DNA from: Desmonostoc geniculatum HA4340-LM1
GTDB lineage: Bacteria; Cyanobacteriota; Cyanobacteriia; Cyanobacteriales; Nostocaceae
Direction: 5' to 3'
NCBI GenBank assembly: GCA_019359545.1
Contig: JAHHHB010000006.1
Location: 85,343-149,342, forward strand
DNA: 64,000 bases
Below, piece after piece: positions 9,598-19,137 of the stretch (position 1 is the first letter of the stretch; each line of letters starts with the position of its first letter). The position numbers were made by a program, and so were the translations under genes. The notes under the pieces are model-generated. The model searched no databases. It had not been told where the DNA came from and saw only the letters and a program-made list of their open reading frames with translations.

Positions 9598-11292
9598 TCA
9601 GGAATTCTTGAGATGGAAGAAAACGCCGCCTTTGAGCGCTCCTGTGTTAGTTCCGTAACTACTGACTGTGAGCGATCGCAGGTTGTTAAAAAACGGTTTC
9701 CCTAAGACTTCCGCTAACTTGAGAATTGGGATTTGACGCTCTAACAAATTCTGGCTTTTTGTCCAGTCAAGATAGATGTAACCTTGATTTGGTCGAGGAA
9801 TCGCAGTCATACTATCTTGGAAGTTAGGATTATTAATTAAGGAATTACCCTTGGTTGTGAGGATTTCATCCATTGTCTCAAGGTCAGAGGTGAAAATTTC
9901 GTAATTTCCTAAGGTTGTATGCGCCCCCCGTACTTTTGTCTCAATGCTGAACGAGCCTCCCTCTTTGGTGTTGGTTTTTTTAGTAGCTGTGGTTAACTCT
10001 GTCCAAGCGTAAATTTTTTGGTTGTCTATGGTGAGAGGACTGATGGTTAGTCCATTAGATAAAGCGATCGCATCTAAACGCCCTACCCCTTGTTCTACAC
10101 CCCCAGATTTTTCCGCTACAAAAATCCAATGGGGGGTTGTTTGCTCTTCAGGTAACAATGCTATGGCATATTCTCCCTGTACCCAACTGAAAATATCCTC
10201 TGGCAAATTTATCCCCCAGCGTTTTTGAGTATCGCCCAAAGGTTTTAGGAACCGGGAAACCACATCTTCCTGGGAACCATATATAGTTGCTGTTGTTTGT
10301 TTCCAGAGTTGAGCTACATCACTGTTACCCAAATTACTCAAATTTGAGCCGGAAATTGCCAAACCTGCTGATGCTGGAACATATTGCAATGCTCCTACAG
10401 GTTTAGTTAGTGGGGGAGATGGAGAAACCATTTCTGATGAAGTTATAAAGGCGGTTTCTGCTAGCAATCCTTTGGGATTCAACAACAGAGAAATGATTTC
10501 ACTGTTATATGTTTGTTCTGGTAGTTCTAATCCTTGCCATTTTGCTACCATAGGAAGATTCAAGAAAGCTACAGCTATACTGCCTTTGGCTAGTTCTTTG
10601 GTAGCTTTTTGGTATTCTGGGGAGCTAGTCAAATTTAAATCCGGAGCTTGGACGTTGTTGATAGCCTCTCGTAGCACTTTGGGATCGTTAGCAAACAACA
10701 CAAAACCTTCACCCACAACAGCACCGGCTAAATTATTTTGGATTTTGGATTGTGGAATTTGGATTTTATTTTCTGCGATCGCTTCCTGATTGTCAGAAAT
10801 CAGCTTTACGCCTTTGTATTCTTCAACATTTAAGTTTGCCCCAGCTAGCGCTCGTTTGGAAAATAACAACTCGACAAATTCGCGGCTTTTTTCCGGTTGC
10901 TTGGTTGCAAGTGCTAAAAGATACCCTGACTGCTGTCCATTTTCTGGGTCGCGATCGATATCTAGGGTGGTGACAGCCAGCGTAATTTCGTTACCTAACC
11001 AGGGTTTAATATCTTGTTGGTAATCTATGGTGGTCTTAGCCAAGAAACTAGTTTTGAGTTTAGATAGTTCCCCTTCACGCTCCAAAGCTTGTAAACTGTC
11101 AGGATTTGCCAGTAATGAAACCATCACAGGAGCAAGTTTCGATACAAATATTGTTGCACCAGGCTGGGAGGTAGGGGCGATCGAGTTAACCTGACTTTTA
11201 GGGAAAAACCAGTAAAAGCCAGCGATCGCAATCACTAGCACTGCGATCGCCCCAGCTACGATCGAACCAATGAATGAGCGTTGTCTATTCAC
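9598..11292 (-). CDS. DUF3352 protein, membrane-anchored, 564 aa
   Basis: An N-terminal membrane anchor (SIVAGAIAVLVIAIAGFYWF, about 9-28) precedes a large extracytoplasmic domain of the cyanobacterial DUF3352 type. Typical features are an ATIFVSKLAPVMVSLL start, DIKPWLGNEITLAVT, and repeated sections ending in FFLIFHLKN-like strands. The family has no established biochemical function; the topology suggests a periplasmic or thylakoid-lumen domain. Length is normal for the family. It is a single gene with intergenic repeats on both sides. Confidence 0.8.
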   Translation of the reverse strand: MNRQRSFIGSIVAGAIAVLVIAIAGFYWFFPKSQVNSIAPTSQPGATIFVSKLAPVMVSLLANPDSLQALEREGELSKLKTSFLAKTTIDYQQDIKPWLGNEITLAVTTLDIDRDPENGQQSGYLLALATKQPEKSREFVELLFSKRALAGANLNVEEYKGVKLISDNQEAIAENKIQIPQSKIQNNLAGAVVGEGFVLFANDPKVLREAINNVQAPDLNLTSSPEYQKATKELAKGSIAVAFLNLPMVAKWQGLELPEQTYNSEIISLLLNPKGLLAETAFITSSEMVSPSPPLTKPVGALQYVPASAGLAISGSNLSNLGNSDVAQLWKQTTATIYGSQEDVVSRFLKPLGDTQKRWGINLPEDIFSWVQGEYAIALLPEEQTTPHWIFVAEKSGGVEQGVGRLDAIALSNGLTISPLTIDNQKIYAWTELTTATKKTNTKEGGSFSIETKVRGAHTTLGNYEIFTSDLETMDEILTTKGNSLINNPNFQDSMTAIPRPNQGYIYLDWTKSQNLLERQIPILKLAEVLGKPFFNNLRSLTVSSYGTNTGALKGGVFFHLKNS

Positions 11293-11522
11293 ATTAAACC
11301 TATGAAAAAAGATAGTTCACAGCCATTTAAGCAGAAACCCTAGCCCATTGATGAAGAGGAGGCGGGGAAGACAGGGGTGGGACGTAAAGAACTAAAAAGG
11401 TAAGAATGCAAATTTCCCTATCTTCCAGCGTCCTTGGTTGCATTTTCTTGAGAATCAATGCTCATGCCAAGGTAGATTTTTTCTGTCAACATAAATAAAT
11501 TGCAATCGTCCACAAAAAAATC

Positions 11523-11882
11523 ATGACAGAGAACTCTTTTAGTCAATCCATTGCCCATATTAGTGTAGAGGAACTGGCACAACGTATTGCTTCAGGTGAT
11601 GGAAGCATCCAGCTAGTAGATGTGCGAGAACCACAAGAATTGGCGATCGCTAGCATTGAGGGTTTTGTCAATCTACCCTTGAGTGAATTTGCCGAATGGG
11701 GAGATCAAGTACCTACACTCTTCAATCCCCAAGCTGAAACCCTTGTGCTGTGTCATCACGGTATCCGTTCTGCCCAGATGTGTCAGTGGTTAATTGCTCA
11801 AGGGTTCACTAATGTGCAAAATATTTCAGGTGGTATTGATGCCTACTCTAAATTAGTAGATCCTTCAATTCCCCAGTATTAA
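11523..11882 (+). CDS. Rhodanese-like domain protein, 119 aa
   Basis: A single rhodanese domain: LVDVREPQELAIASIEGFVNLP, then the active-site loop LCHHGIRSAQMC with the persulfide-forming Cys, and the GGIDAYS end. Such single-domain proteins carry sulfur as a persulfide or act as thiosulfate sulfurtransferases. It is cytoplasmic, with no signal sequence. It is flanked by intergenic sequence on both sides, so there is no operon partner to suggest a substrate. Confidence 0.9.
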   Translation: MTENSFSQSIAHISVEELAQRIASGDGSIQLVDVREPQELAIASIEGFVNLPLSEFAEWGDQVPTLFNPQAETLVLCHHGIRSAQMCQWLIAQGFTNVQNISGGIDAYSKLVDPSIPQY

Positions 11883-12390
11883 TTTTTGAGCTTATGGATT
11901 ACTTGAGATGGGACTTACCGAAAAATTGGGTAAAAGCCCCGTCCTGGAAGAACGGCAATATAATTGTATTTTATTCTTCCATCTGGCTTTTGCTATTGTG
12001 AAAATATAGGTCAATCAATTTGGGGGTTTTCTGGGAAAGCTTGTAACTTTAGAGATTAGGTGGACATTTATGGAATTTTTTAGCCCCAATATAGCAGACA
12101 TAGCCAGATAAATACGTATTGCATCATACTGTTCACAATATATAGTTGTGCAAAAATACGGTTATGAAGTTATGAACTTGTAGATTAAGATCGTCAGTCT
12201 TTCTAGGGAAAAACGAGGTTATATTTGCGCCGGAGCTTCAACCGTGTTACACGCAAAGTTTAAAATTAATTATCACAATATAATTGTATAATCTACTAAA
12301 TTAATTAATTATTAATAATCTCTGTTTAGCATCAAATCCCCAAGTTTTTCCAAAGTTTGATTAAAATTTGCATTCAGCAAAGCATACCCT
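11883..12390. other. 508-bp leader region upstream of hrcA
   Basis: AT-rich. It holds ATTAATTAATTATTAAT just upstream of hrcA and scattered short palindromes. I looked for a CIRCE operator (TTAGCACTC-N9-GAGTGCTAA) and do not see one. No coding frame is convincing. Confidence 0.4.
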
Positions 12391-13467
12391 ATGGAAGTTC
12401 AGTTGACAAATCGACAACAGCATATACTTTGGGCAACGGTACGTCACTACATTGCTACGGCAGAGCCTGTTGGCTCAAAGGCTTTGGTCGATGAGTACGA
12501 TCTGGGGGTCAGCTCAGCCACGATTCGCAATGTCATGGGTGTTTTGGAAAAGTCTGGCTTACTTTACCAACCACACACCTCCGCCGGACGAGTGCCTTCA
12601 GACTCAGGCTATCGTATTTATGTTGACCAGCTAATTACACCATCGGAAATTTTAGCAAAAGAAGTGGAGGTGACACTGCAAAAGCGCCTCCACTGGGAAG
12701 ATTGGAGCTTAGAAACTTTACTCCAAGGAGCTGCACAAATTTTAGCAACCTTGAGTGGCTGCATTGGCTTGATTACCATGCCCCAAACTACTACAGCACT
12801 GGTGCGACATCTGCAATTAGTGCAAATTGAAGGGGGAAAGATCGTGCTGATTGTGGTGACTGATGGTTATGAGACACATTCTAAGTTGATGGATTTGTCG
12901 CCAGCACCAGAGGAAACACAACGAGAAGCAGAGGTAATAGATCGGGAGTTGCAAATTGTTTCTAACTTTTTGAATAGCCACCTGCGCGGGCGGAGTCTTT
13001 TGGAATTAGCCTATCTCGACTGGAGTCAATTAGATCGAGAATTTCAACGCTACGGGGAATTTCTGAAAAATTCAGTTGCAGAATTGACTCGTCGTACTCT
13101 TGCACCGACTGCAACACAAATTATGGTTCGGGGCGTTGCAGAAGTTTTGCGTCAGCCAGAATTTTCGCAGTTACAGCAAGTGCAAACAATTATCCATCTG
13201 CTGGAAGAAGAACAAGACCAACTGTGGCGATTAATATTTGAGGAACCAGATTCGGAAGATGTAGGTAAACCAAAGGTAACGGTTCGCATTGGTGCAGAAA
13301 ATCCCCTAGAACCGATACGCACCTGTAGCTTGATTTCTTCCACCTATCGCCGAGGCTCAATACCAGTAGGAAGCGTAGGAGTTTTGGGACCAACGCGGTT
13401 GGATTATGAAAGTGCGATCGCTGTTGTGGCGGCTGCTGCTGGTTATCTCTCAGAAGCTTTCAGTTAG
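12391..13467 (+). CDS. hrcA: Heat-inducible transcription repressor HrcA
   Basis: 358 residues. HrcA represses chaperone genes (groESL and others) by binding CIRCE operators, with its activity maintained by GroEL. The N-terminal winged helix ([25 protein letters not shown]) is followed by [18 protein letters not shown] and [18 protein letters not shown], the most conserved HrcA signature. The C-terminal GAF-like and dimerisation part ends in [14 protein letters not shown]. No CIRCE is seen in its own upstream region, so it does not look self-regulated by that operator. Confidence 0.95.
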   Translation: MEVQLTNRQQHILWATVRHYIATAEPVGSKALVDEYDLGVSSATIRNVMGVLEKSGLLYQPHTSAGRVPSDSGYRIYVDQLITPSEILAKEVEVTLQKRLHWEDWSLETLLQGAAQILATLSGCIGLITMPQTTTALVRHLQLVQIEGGKIVLIVVTDGYETHSKLMDLSPAPEETQREAEVIDRELQIVSNFLNSHLRGRSLLELAYLDWSQLDREFQRYGEFLKNSVAELTRRTLAPTATQIMVRGVAEVLRQPEFSQLQQVQTIIHLLEEEQDQLWRLIFEEPDSEDVGKPKVTVRIGAENPLEPIRTCSLISSTYRRGSIPVGSVGVLGPTRLDYESAIAVVAAAAGYLSEAFS

Positions 13468-13480
13468 GTTCCAGAGATTT

Positions 13481-14158
13481 ATGGTGAGAAAAATCGCCTT
13501 TGGGTTACTGTGGCTGGGATTCATTGTCTATGCATTTTTCCTCTCGCCTCCTGAACAACCCGACACATTCGAGTTGATTAAAAAGCTTTCTATTATTCAA
13601 TGGCAAGGTATTAATCCATTGGTAATAGCACTATTCAACCTCATGGGCATTTGGCCTGTCATCTACAGCGCAATAGTCTCGATCGATGGTAGAGGGCAAA
13701 AAATACCTGGTTGGCTATTTGCGATCGCTTCTTTTGCAGTTGGTGCTTTTGCCCTATTGCCCTACTTAGCTCTTAGGGAACCCAATCAGAAGTTTGTTGG
13801 TAAAAAAAATACTTTGCTCAAGCTCCTAGATTCCCGCGTAACTGGTTTTGTTCTAAGTGTAGCTAGCGTTATTCTAGTTGCTTATGGTTTAACAGGAGGA
13901 GATTGGGTAAATTTTGTGCAACAGTGGCAAACCAACCGCTTCATCCATGTAATGAGTTTAGATTTTTGTCTACTTTGCCTATTATTTCCCACATTAGTAG
14001 GGGATGACATGGCGCGTCGTGGTTGGAAAAATCCCCAGGTACTGTGGATAACAGCCCTAATACCCCTATTCGGTGCATTGATTTATTTGTGCGTGCGTCC
14101 GCCTTTACCAGAAGTTGGTGCAGAGAACATACCCACTGAACAACCAGCGCTAAATTAA
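13481..14158 (+). CDS. Integral membrane protein of cyanobacterial/plastid type (DUF2834-like)
   Basis: The ATG at 13481, 13 bp after the hrcA stop, is preferred because earlier in-frame starts lie inside hrcA. The 225-residue product has about six hydrophobic segments (starting IAFGLLWLGFIVYAFFL), the SPPEQPDTFELI loop and a C-terminal region LLFPTLVGDDMARRGWKNPQ. That region resembles conserved membrane proteins found in cyanobacteria and chloroplasts. The function is unknown. The short distance suggests co-transcription with hrcA. Confidence 0.65.
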   Translation: MVRKIAFGLLWLGFIVYAFFLSPPEQPDTFELIKKLSIIQWQGINPLVIALFNLMGIWPVIYSAIVSIDGRGQKIPGWLFAIASFAVGAFALLPYLALREPNQKFVGKKNTLLKLLDSRVTGFVLSVASVILVAYGLTGGDWVNFVQQWQTNRFIHVMSLDFCLLCLLFPTLVGDDMARRGWKNPQVLWITALIPLFGALIYLCVRPPLPEVGAENIPTEQPALN

Positions 14159-14176
14159 ATAATTGATAATCCGAAT

Positions 14177-14302
14177 TTAAGTAAGTCGGCGCAATAAAAC
14201 CAAACTCTGTAAAGAAAAGTAAATAAGGCTCAAACTCTTTCTCCCCCTGCTCCCTGCCCCCTGCGTTACCCCAACAATAATTATTTACGCCGACCTACTT
14301 AA
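14177..14302. mobile_element. MITE-like element next to psbA remnant, 126 bp
   Basis: Terminal inverted repeats: TTAAGTAAGTCGGCG (14177-14191) and, inverted, TTAAGTAGGTCGGCG (14288-14302), one mismatch in 15. The pairing extends loosely inward. The interior is pyrimidine-rich (TTTCTCCCCCTGCTCCC). It ends 16 bp before the recognisable psbA remnant and may mark the breakpoint. Confidence 0.55.
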
Positions 14303-14318
14303 GGCTTTTTCCTCGTGG

Positions 14319-14501
14319 AGCTTCAACCAGTCCATCATCGACTCTCAAGGTCGCGTCATCAACACCTGGGCTGACATCATCAACCGCGCTAACCTGGGTA
14401 TGGAAGTAATGCACGAGCGTAACGCTCACAACTTCCCCTTAGACTTGGCTGCTGCTGATGAAGCTAGAGTGGCTCTAACCGCTCCTGCTATCAACGGTTA
14501 A
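14319..14501 (+). pseudogene. psbA: psbA 3' remnant (photosystem II D1 C-terminus)
   Basis: 60 codons plus stop encode the last part of D1: [40 protein letters not shown], and the C-terminal processing region ending in ALTAPAING. The frame stays intact to the TAA, and the expected terminator follows. Everything upstream of this tail (the five membrane helices, about 295 residues) is absent. It is a truncated copy, not a functional gene. Codon use is the highly biased one of psbA (AAC, ATC, CGT), which shows that the copy is recent. Confidence 0.85.
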
Positions 14502-14524
14502 TCATCAAGTTTAATTGAATAAAA

Positions 14525-14556
14525 AACGCTCTCTGGAAACAGGGAGCGTTTTTGTT
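14525..14556 (+). terminator. Rho-independent terminator after the psbA remnant
   Basis: Stem AACGCTCTCTG / CAGGGAGCGTT with a GAAA tetraloop and one non-Watson-Crick pair, followed by TTTGTTTTTG. It is probably retained from the original psbA gene. Confidence 0.8.
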
Positions 14557-14638
14557 TTTGTAGATTTTGACCAGTCAAAAAGTTTCTTTTGCAAAAACTC
14601 TGTAGAATACATAAGCCTCACCCTTTTTCCTCAATATC

Positions 14639-15727
14639 ATGGGTAACACTTTTGGTCATCTATTTCGGATCACTACTTTTGGCGAGTCTCACGGCGGTGG
14701 TGTAGGAGTTGTAATTGATGGTTGTCCTCCACAACTAGAAATTTCGGCAGAAGAAATTCAAGTAGAACTAGATAGAAGGCGGCCGGGACAAAGTAAAATT
14801 ACGACACCTCGGAAAGAAGCGGATACCTGCGAGATTTTATCAGGGGTATTTGAGGGCAAAACTCTGGGAACGCCGATATCAATTTTGGTGCGGAATAAAG
14901 ATACTCGTCCCCAAGACTATGATGAGATGGCCGAAAAGTATCGTCCTTCGCACGCGGATGCAACTTATGATGCAAAATATGGGATTCGTAATTGGCAGGG
15001 TGGTGGTAGGTCGTCAGCGCGTGAGACAATTGGGAGAGTAGCAGCAGGTGCGATCGCTAAAAAAATTCTCCGCCAAGTTGCCAATGTAGAAGTTATCGCT
15101 TATGTCAAGCGCATCAAGGATTTGGAAGGCGTAGTCGATCCGAATATTGTTACTTTAGAACAAGTGGAAAGCAACATTGTCCGCTGTCCTGATGCAGAAT
15201 GCGCTGAACGCATGATTGAATTAATCGAGCAAACTGGTAGACAAGGTGATTCTATCGGCGGTGTAGTAGAATGTGTGGCACGAAATGTACCCAAAGGTTT
15301 AGGCGAACCAGTATTTGATAAATTGGAAGCTGATATCGCAAAGGGTGTGATGTCTCTCCCTGCTAGCAAAGGTTTTGAAATTGGTTCCGGTTTTGGCGGG
15401 ACGCTATTAACGGGAATTGAGCATAACGACGAATTTTATATTGATGAAAATGGCGAAATTCGCACCGTAACAAACCGTTCTGGTGGTATTCAAGGGGGAA
15501 TTTCCAACGGAGAAAATATTATTTTACGAGTTGCTTTTAAGCCGACAGCAACAATTAGAAAAGAGCAAAAAACGGTAACTCGTGAAGGCGAAGAAACACT
15601 GTTAGCCGCAAAAGGACGACACGATCCTTGTGTGTTACCGCGTGCAGTTCCAATGGTGGAGGCGATGGTGGCGTTAGTGTTGTGCGACCATTTACTGCGG
15701 CATCACGGTCAATGTAAGGTGTTGTAG
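14639..15727 (+). CDS. aroC: Chorismate synthase
   Basis: 362 residues. It converts 5-enolpyruvylshikimate 3-phosphate to chorismate, the branch point for aromatic amino acids, folate and quinones, using reduced FMN. All three family signatures are present: [17 protein letters not shown] (about 12-28), the [18 protein letters not shown] block (about 123-140) and [17 protein letters not shown] near the C-terminus. Length is normal. It is a single gene followed by a clear terminator. Confidence 0.97.
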   Translation: MGNTFGHLFRITTFGESHGGGVGVVIDGCPPQLEISAEEIQVELDRRRPGQSKITTPRKEADTCEILSGVFEGKTLGTPISILVRNKDTRPQDYDEMAEKYRPSHADATYDAKYGIRNWQGGGRSSARETIGRVAAGAIAKKILRQVANVEVIAYVKRIKDLEGVVDPNIVTLEQVESNIVRCPDAECAERMIELIEQTGRQGDSIGGVVECVARNVPKGLGEPVFDKLEADIAKGVMSLPASKGFEIGSGFGGTLLTGIEHNDEFYIDENGEIRTVTNRSGGIQGGISNGENIILRVAFKPTATIRKEQKTVTREGEETLLAAKGRHDPCVLPRAVPMVEAMVALVLCDHLLRHHGQCKVL

Positions 15728-15764
15728 AGTACCCTGTGACTACGATAAAATTTTTATTTTTCTG

Positions 15765-15791
15765 GGGCGGGTATCTGAATCGCCCTTTTTT
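15765..15791 (+). terminator. Rho-independent terminator after aroC
   Basis: Stem GGGCG / CGCCC with an 11-nt loop (GGTATCTGAAT), followed directly by TTTTTTATT. Confidence 0.7.
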
Positions 15792-15838
15792 ATTAGTGTT
15801 GCTATAGTAGCGAATAACACATTTAGTTAAGTGCGATC

Positions 15839-17662
15839 GTGTCTACTATCAACATGGACAAAGAATCTGAAAATCGGCTCAAACACTTCGCTGCACTAAA
15901 ATCTAAATACCAAGCTAGTAATTATCAAGATTCATCACCCTCTAGTCTGCTATATCTGATTTTGCGAAAAGTTGATTTAGGAATTGAGCTAACTGAATTA
16001 GAGTTTGATTGGTTAAGAGAGCATCAACTTTTTGAAAGTATTAAAATTATTTCTCAACAGCAACAATATAAATTAGAAGAACTGAAAAAATTGGAAAATG
16101 AGTTTTCCGATCTCAAATCTCGATATCAAGTACCTAAAATTGGGGGAATTTTCAAAAATATTTCTATTATTTTGTATCCGATTCTTTGGAAGCTTAATTC
16201 AGAAAAAATACTTGCTGCTTCGGAGATTGAATGGCTAAAAAACAATCAACTCGGTGGAACAGTTGCTATTGCTAAAAGAATGGAATTAGAGAGTTATTTT
16301 TTTGCTTTAAAGGTAAAGTATCAAGCTACTGAATATCAAGGTTTGTCACTTAATAGTCCATTATATAAAATTCTCGTTCACCTGGAAAATAAACAAACAA
16401 TAAGTGCTGTTCAATTGCAATGGCTGATTCAGCAAAAATTATTTGTAACAGCAGAGAATTTTCAACAACAAGAGTCAGTAAAAGAAGCTCAATTTTCTCA
16501 TTTAAAAGATAAATATCAAGCAAATAAATACTTTGATTTATCATTATTGAGTCCACTATATGCGATATTGCAAAAAATTGATGCAGAAAAAAATTTGATT
16601 CAGTCAGAAATTAACTGGCTAGAACAGCAAGGACTTACCGAAACAATTACGATTGCTGAAGAATTGAAACAAACGCGAGAGTTTGTTGCTTTGAAAGTTA
16701 AGTATAAATCAATTGGCTATCAAGATTCATCGCCTAAGAGTCATCTATATAAAATTCTCAAAAACCTTGAGTTGTCCAATCAATTAGCTGAACAAGATAT
16801 TAACTTCCTCAAAAAACGCAAGCTCACTGAGGTTATGAAAATTGCAAATCAAAAATATACCTCTACCCTAAAATATAAGATAGATTCTGGAGAAGTACTT
16901 AATGAATCGGAATTTGAGTGGTTAAAAAATAACGGACGTGAAGATATTATTATTTTAGCTCAACAAAAACATTTTGCTATTCTCAAGAGGAAATATGGAT
17001 TGATAGATCCTACTCTCACAATGGAGCCATTTTACACAATTATGGTCAAGCTGGAGAAAAAAGAACGTTTAGACCCTATTTTAGTAGCTCAACTAATAGA
17101 ACAAAATATGTTGTCTCGTGACGGCAAGATTGCTATTGCACATTATAGACTAGAAGCAGAATTTTATGAACAGGAAATTAAGCGTACTGGGCATAAATGG
17201 CATATACCTACTGCTAGTAGTTATTGGCGGAAAGCTGATGAACCCAAACAGGCATTAAAAATTACTAATTTGGACTTAGGAAGAATCAAAGAAAGTAATT
17301 TAAAATCAGCTATTTTAGTGACTAGAGGTGCAGCATTCAGAGATATGGAAAACTTAGCTGATGCTGAAAGTTGTGCGAGAAAAGCTATGGAATGTCAGCC
17401 TAATAGTTATCAACCCTATACTTTAATGGGAGCAATTTCTTATGACCGTGGCGAGTATTTTGAAGGTGACTATTGGTTTGAACAAGCTATACAACGTGGG
17501 GCTAAAACTGAAGATATAGATGATGAACTAAAACGAGTATTCCGAAGTACAAAAGATGAGAATAAACGACATGAAGCCGCAGAATATTTACTGAAAAAAG
17601 ATCCAAAACGCTATTCTTGGGCTAAATCTTATCTGAAAAAATTGCAAGATAATAGTAAATAA
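15839..17662 (+). CDS. Large helical repeat protein with C-terminal TPR-like part, 607 aa
   Basis: No known family recognised. The first 400 residues are about six degenerate copies of a 60-75-residue unit: an LKxKYQA motif, then SxLYxILxKL, and xExxWLxxxxL followed by a helical spacer (units start near residues 18, 88, 155, 220, 285 and 385). The C-terminal 200 residues contain ILVTRGAAFRDMENLADAESCARKAMECQPNSYQPYT-like helices typical of TPRs. It is predicted all-helical and cytoplasmic, with Lys/Glu/Gln-rich composition and AT-richer codons than its neighbours. The frame starts at GTG (15839); an ATG five codons later (15854) is an alternative start. It is probably a scaffold or protein-interaction factor. 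Confidence 0.7.
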   Translation: MSTINMDKESENRLKHFAALKSKYQASNYQDSSPSSLLYLILRKVDLGIELTELEFDWLREHQLFESIKIISQQQQYKLEELKKLENEFSDLKSRYQVPKIGGIFKNISIILYPILWKLNSEKILAASEIEWLKNNQLGGTVAIAKRMELESYFFALKVKYQATEYQGLSLNSPLYKILVHLENKQTISAVQLQWLIQQKLFVTAENFQQQESVKEAQFSHLKDKYQANKYFDLSLLSPLYAILQKIDAEKNLIQSEINWLEQQGLTETITIAEELKQTREFVALKVKYKSIGYQDSSPKSHLYKILKNLELSNQLAEQDINFLKKRKLTEVMKIANQKYTSTLKYKIDSGEVLNESEFEWLKNNGREDIIILAQQKHFAILKRKYGLIDPTLTMEPFYTIMVKLEKKERLDPILVAQLIEQNMLSRDGKIAIAHYRLEAEFYEQEIKRTGHKWHIPTASSYWRKADEPKQALKITNLDLGRIKESNLKSAILVTRGAAFRDMENLADAESCARKAMECQPNSYQPYTLMGAISYDRGEYFEGDYWFEQAIQRGAKTEDIDDELKRVFRSTKDENKRHEAAEYLLKKDPKRYSWAKSYLKKLQDNSK

Positions 17663-17691
17663 ACTGGGTTGCATCGCCAAAATATCAAGAA

Positions 17692-18585
17692 ATGACCAGA
17701 TTCATTCATGACCAATTTGCCAAAGACTACCTGGAACAATTACTCACCCCATACGGTGAAGTTCAAGCACCCCGGCGAGTCGCAGAAGAAGTTAGACAAA
17801 TTGACGTTTATTTCATCCCCAAAGCACAACCAAGCACTATTCCAGACACACTAGGTTTATTAGGTCAGTTTGCCACTAACCCATCGTTATTTGAGCCTTT
17901 TCGTAACGCTGCATCCGCTACATAAATTTGCGATTGTATCTTAAAATTATTAGAGTTACGCGGCGATTTACAACGACAAGCAAATCGAAATAACACTCGC
18001 ATTCTTGAATCGGATTTACCCAAATTATGGATTTTTACACCCACAGCATCAGCGCAACTATTATCAGGATTTGGTGCTAACCCAAAAGATGACTACTTGC
18101 CTGGAATACACTTCATGGCAGAATATTTGCGTACAGCTATAGTCGCAATTCATCAGTTACCCATCATTCCCGAAACTTTGTGGCTGAGAATTATTGGTAG
18201 AGGGAATGTTCAAAAGCAAGCAATTGATGAATTAGAAGCACTGACTCCTGATAATCCTTTCCGCAAAGCGGCGTTAGAATTGCTGTACAACTTGCAACAA
18301 AACTTACAAGTTACCCAAAATCAAGACGAAGAAGACAGGGAATTACTTATGCGATTAGCACCACTTTACCAACAAGATCGAGAACAGGCGATACAAGAAG
18401 GGGAACAACGGGGAATTCAGCAAGGGGAACGCTTGGTGGTGGAAAATTTGCTCAAGGTTCGCTTTACTGAAATAGATAACCAGCTTCAAGCCATTATTGA
18501 ACCTTTATTGGCGTTACCACCAGAAGAGTTTACGCGTTTACTATTGCAGTTATCGCGTGAAGAATTAATTGATAGGTTTCGCTAG
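17692..18585 (+). pseudogene. DUF4351 / PD-(D/E)XK-type protein interrupted by in-frame stop
   Basis: The two open parts (17692-17925 and onward to 18585) are in the same frame, separated only by TAA at 17923-17925. Reading through gives a continuous protein of about 297 residues typical of cyanobacterial Rpn/transposase-associated nucleases: HDQFAKDYLEQLLTPYGEV, EVRQIDVYFIP, NNTRILESDLPKLWIFTPTAS, LPGIHFMAEYLRTAIVAIHQLP, and a C-terminal DUF4351 helix bundle (VENLLKVRFTEID, LLQLSREELIDRF). A single substitution explains the break, so decay is recent, or the TAA is read through. The downstream part alone could start at 18097 or 18115. Confidence 0.75.
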
Positions 18586-18861
18586 TGTCAAACCATTTTG
18601 GATTTTGGATTTTGGATTTGTTTTACCCATCAGGGTTAAGTATTCAAAAAAATCTTAGATCGGCTTTTATTCAATCTAAAAGAATTTTAGTTTATCACAT
18701 ATACTTTGATGTCAGGGGAAAAATTTAAAGTTTCCCCTTTTAATTTTTTCCAATTTTTACTTCACTGTAAAATGTAAACTCGAAGACATTAATACAGTAC
18801 GATCAAAATCAGTTGTTAAGTTTTTCGACGAATAAACGCTTTATTTTATAGGTTTGCATGA

Positions 18862-19116
18862 ATGGACTTTTTAACGATTCTAGGATTAGCTGCTGCCACA
18901 CTAACCACGATCGCCTTTTTACCACAGATGTTTAAAATTTGGCAAACCAAATCAGCAAAAGACGTTTCTTTTGTGATGTTGGTTACATTTAACAGCGGTA
19001 TTTTTTTGTGGTTAATATACGGAATTTATCTCCAAGCATTACCAATTATTCTTGCAAACAGCGTCACATTATTCTTTAATATGATAATTCTATGGCTTAA
19101 AATTAAATATGGATAA
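18862..19116 (+). CDS. SemiSWEET-type sugar transporter, 84 aa
   Basis: Three predicted membrane helices with the PQ-loop pattern of the MtN3/SemiSWEET family: GLAAATLTTIAFLPQMFKIWQTKSAKDVSF contains the PQ motif in the first helix, and NSGIFLWLIYGI the conserved Asn. SemiSWEETs work as dimers and let sugars equilibrate across the membrane. Size is exactly that of the bacterial half-transporters. The upstream 276-bp spacer has GGATTTTGGATTTTGG repeats. Confidence 0.9.
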   Translation: MDFLTILGLAAATLTTIAFLPQMFKIWQTKSAKDVSFVMLVTFNSGIFLWLIYGIYLQALPIILANSVTLFFNMIILWLKIKYG

Positions 19117-19137
19117 CTCTGCTGGCAATCAACACCT

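Noticed and set aside
12180..12390. CIRCE operator upstream of hrcA
   Set aside because: TTAGCACTC/GAGTGCTAA was not found in the leader.
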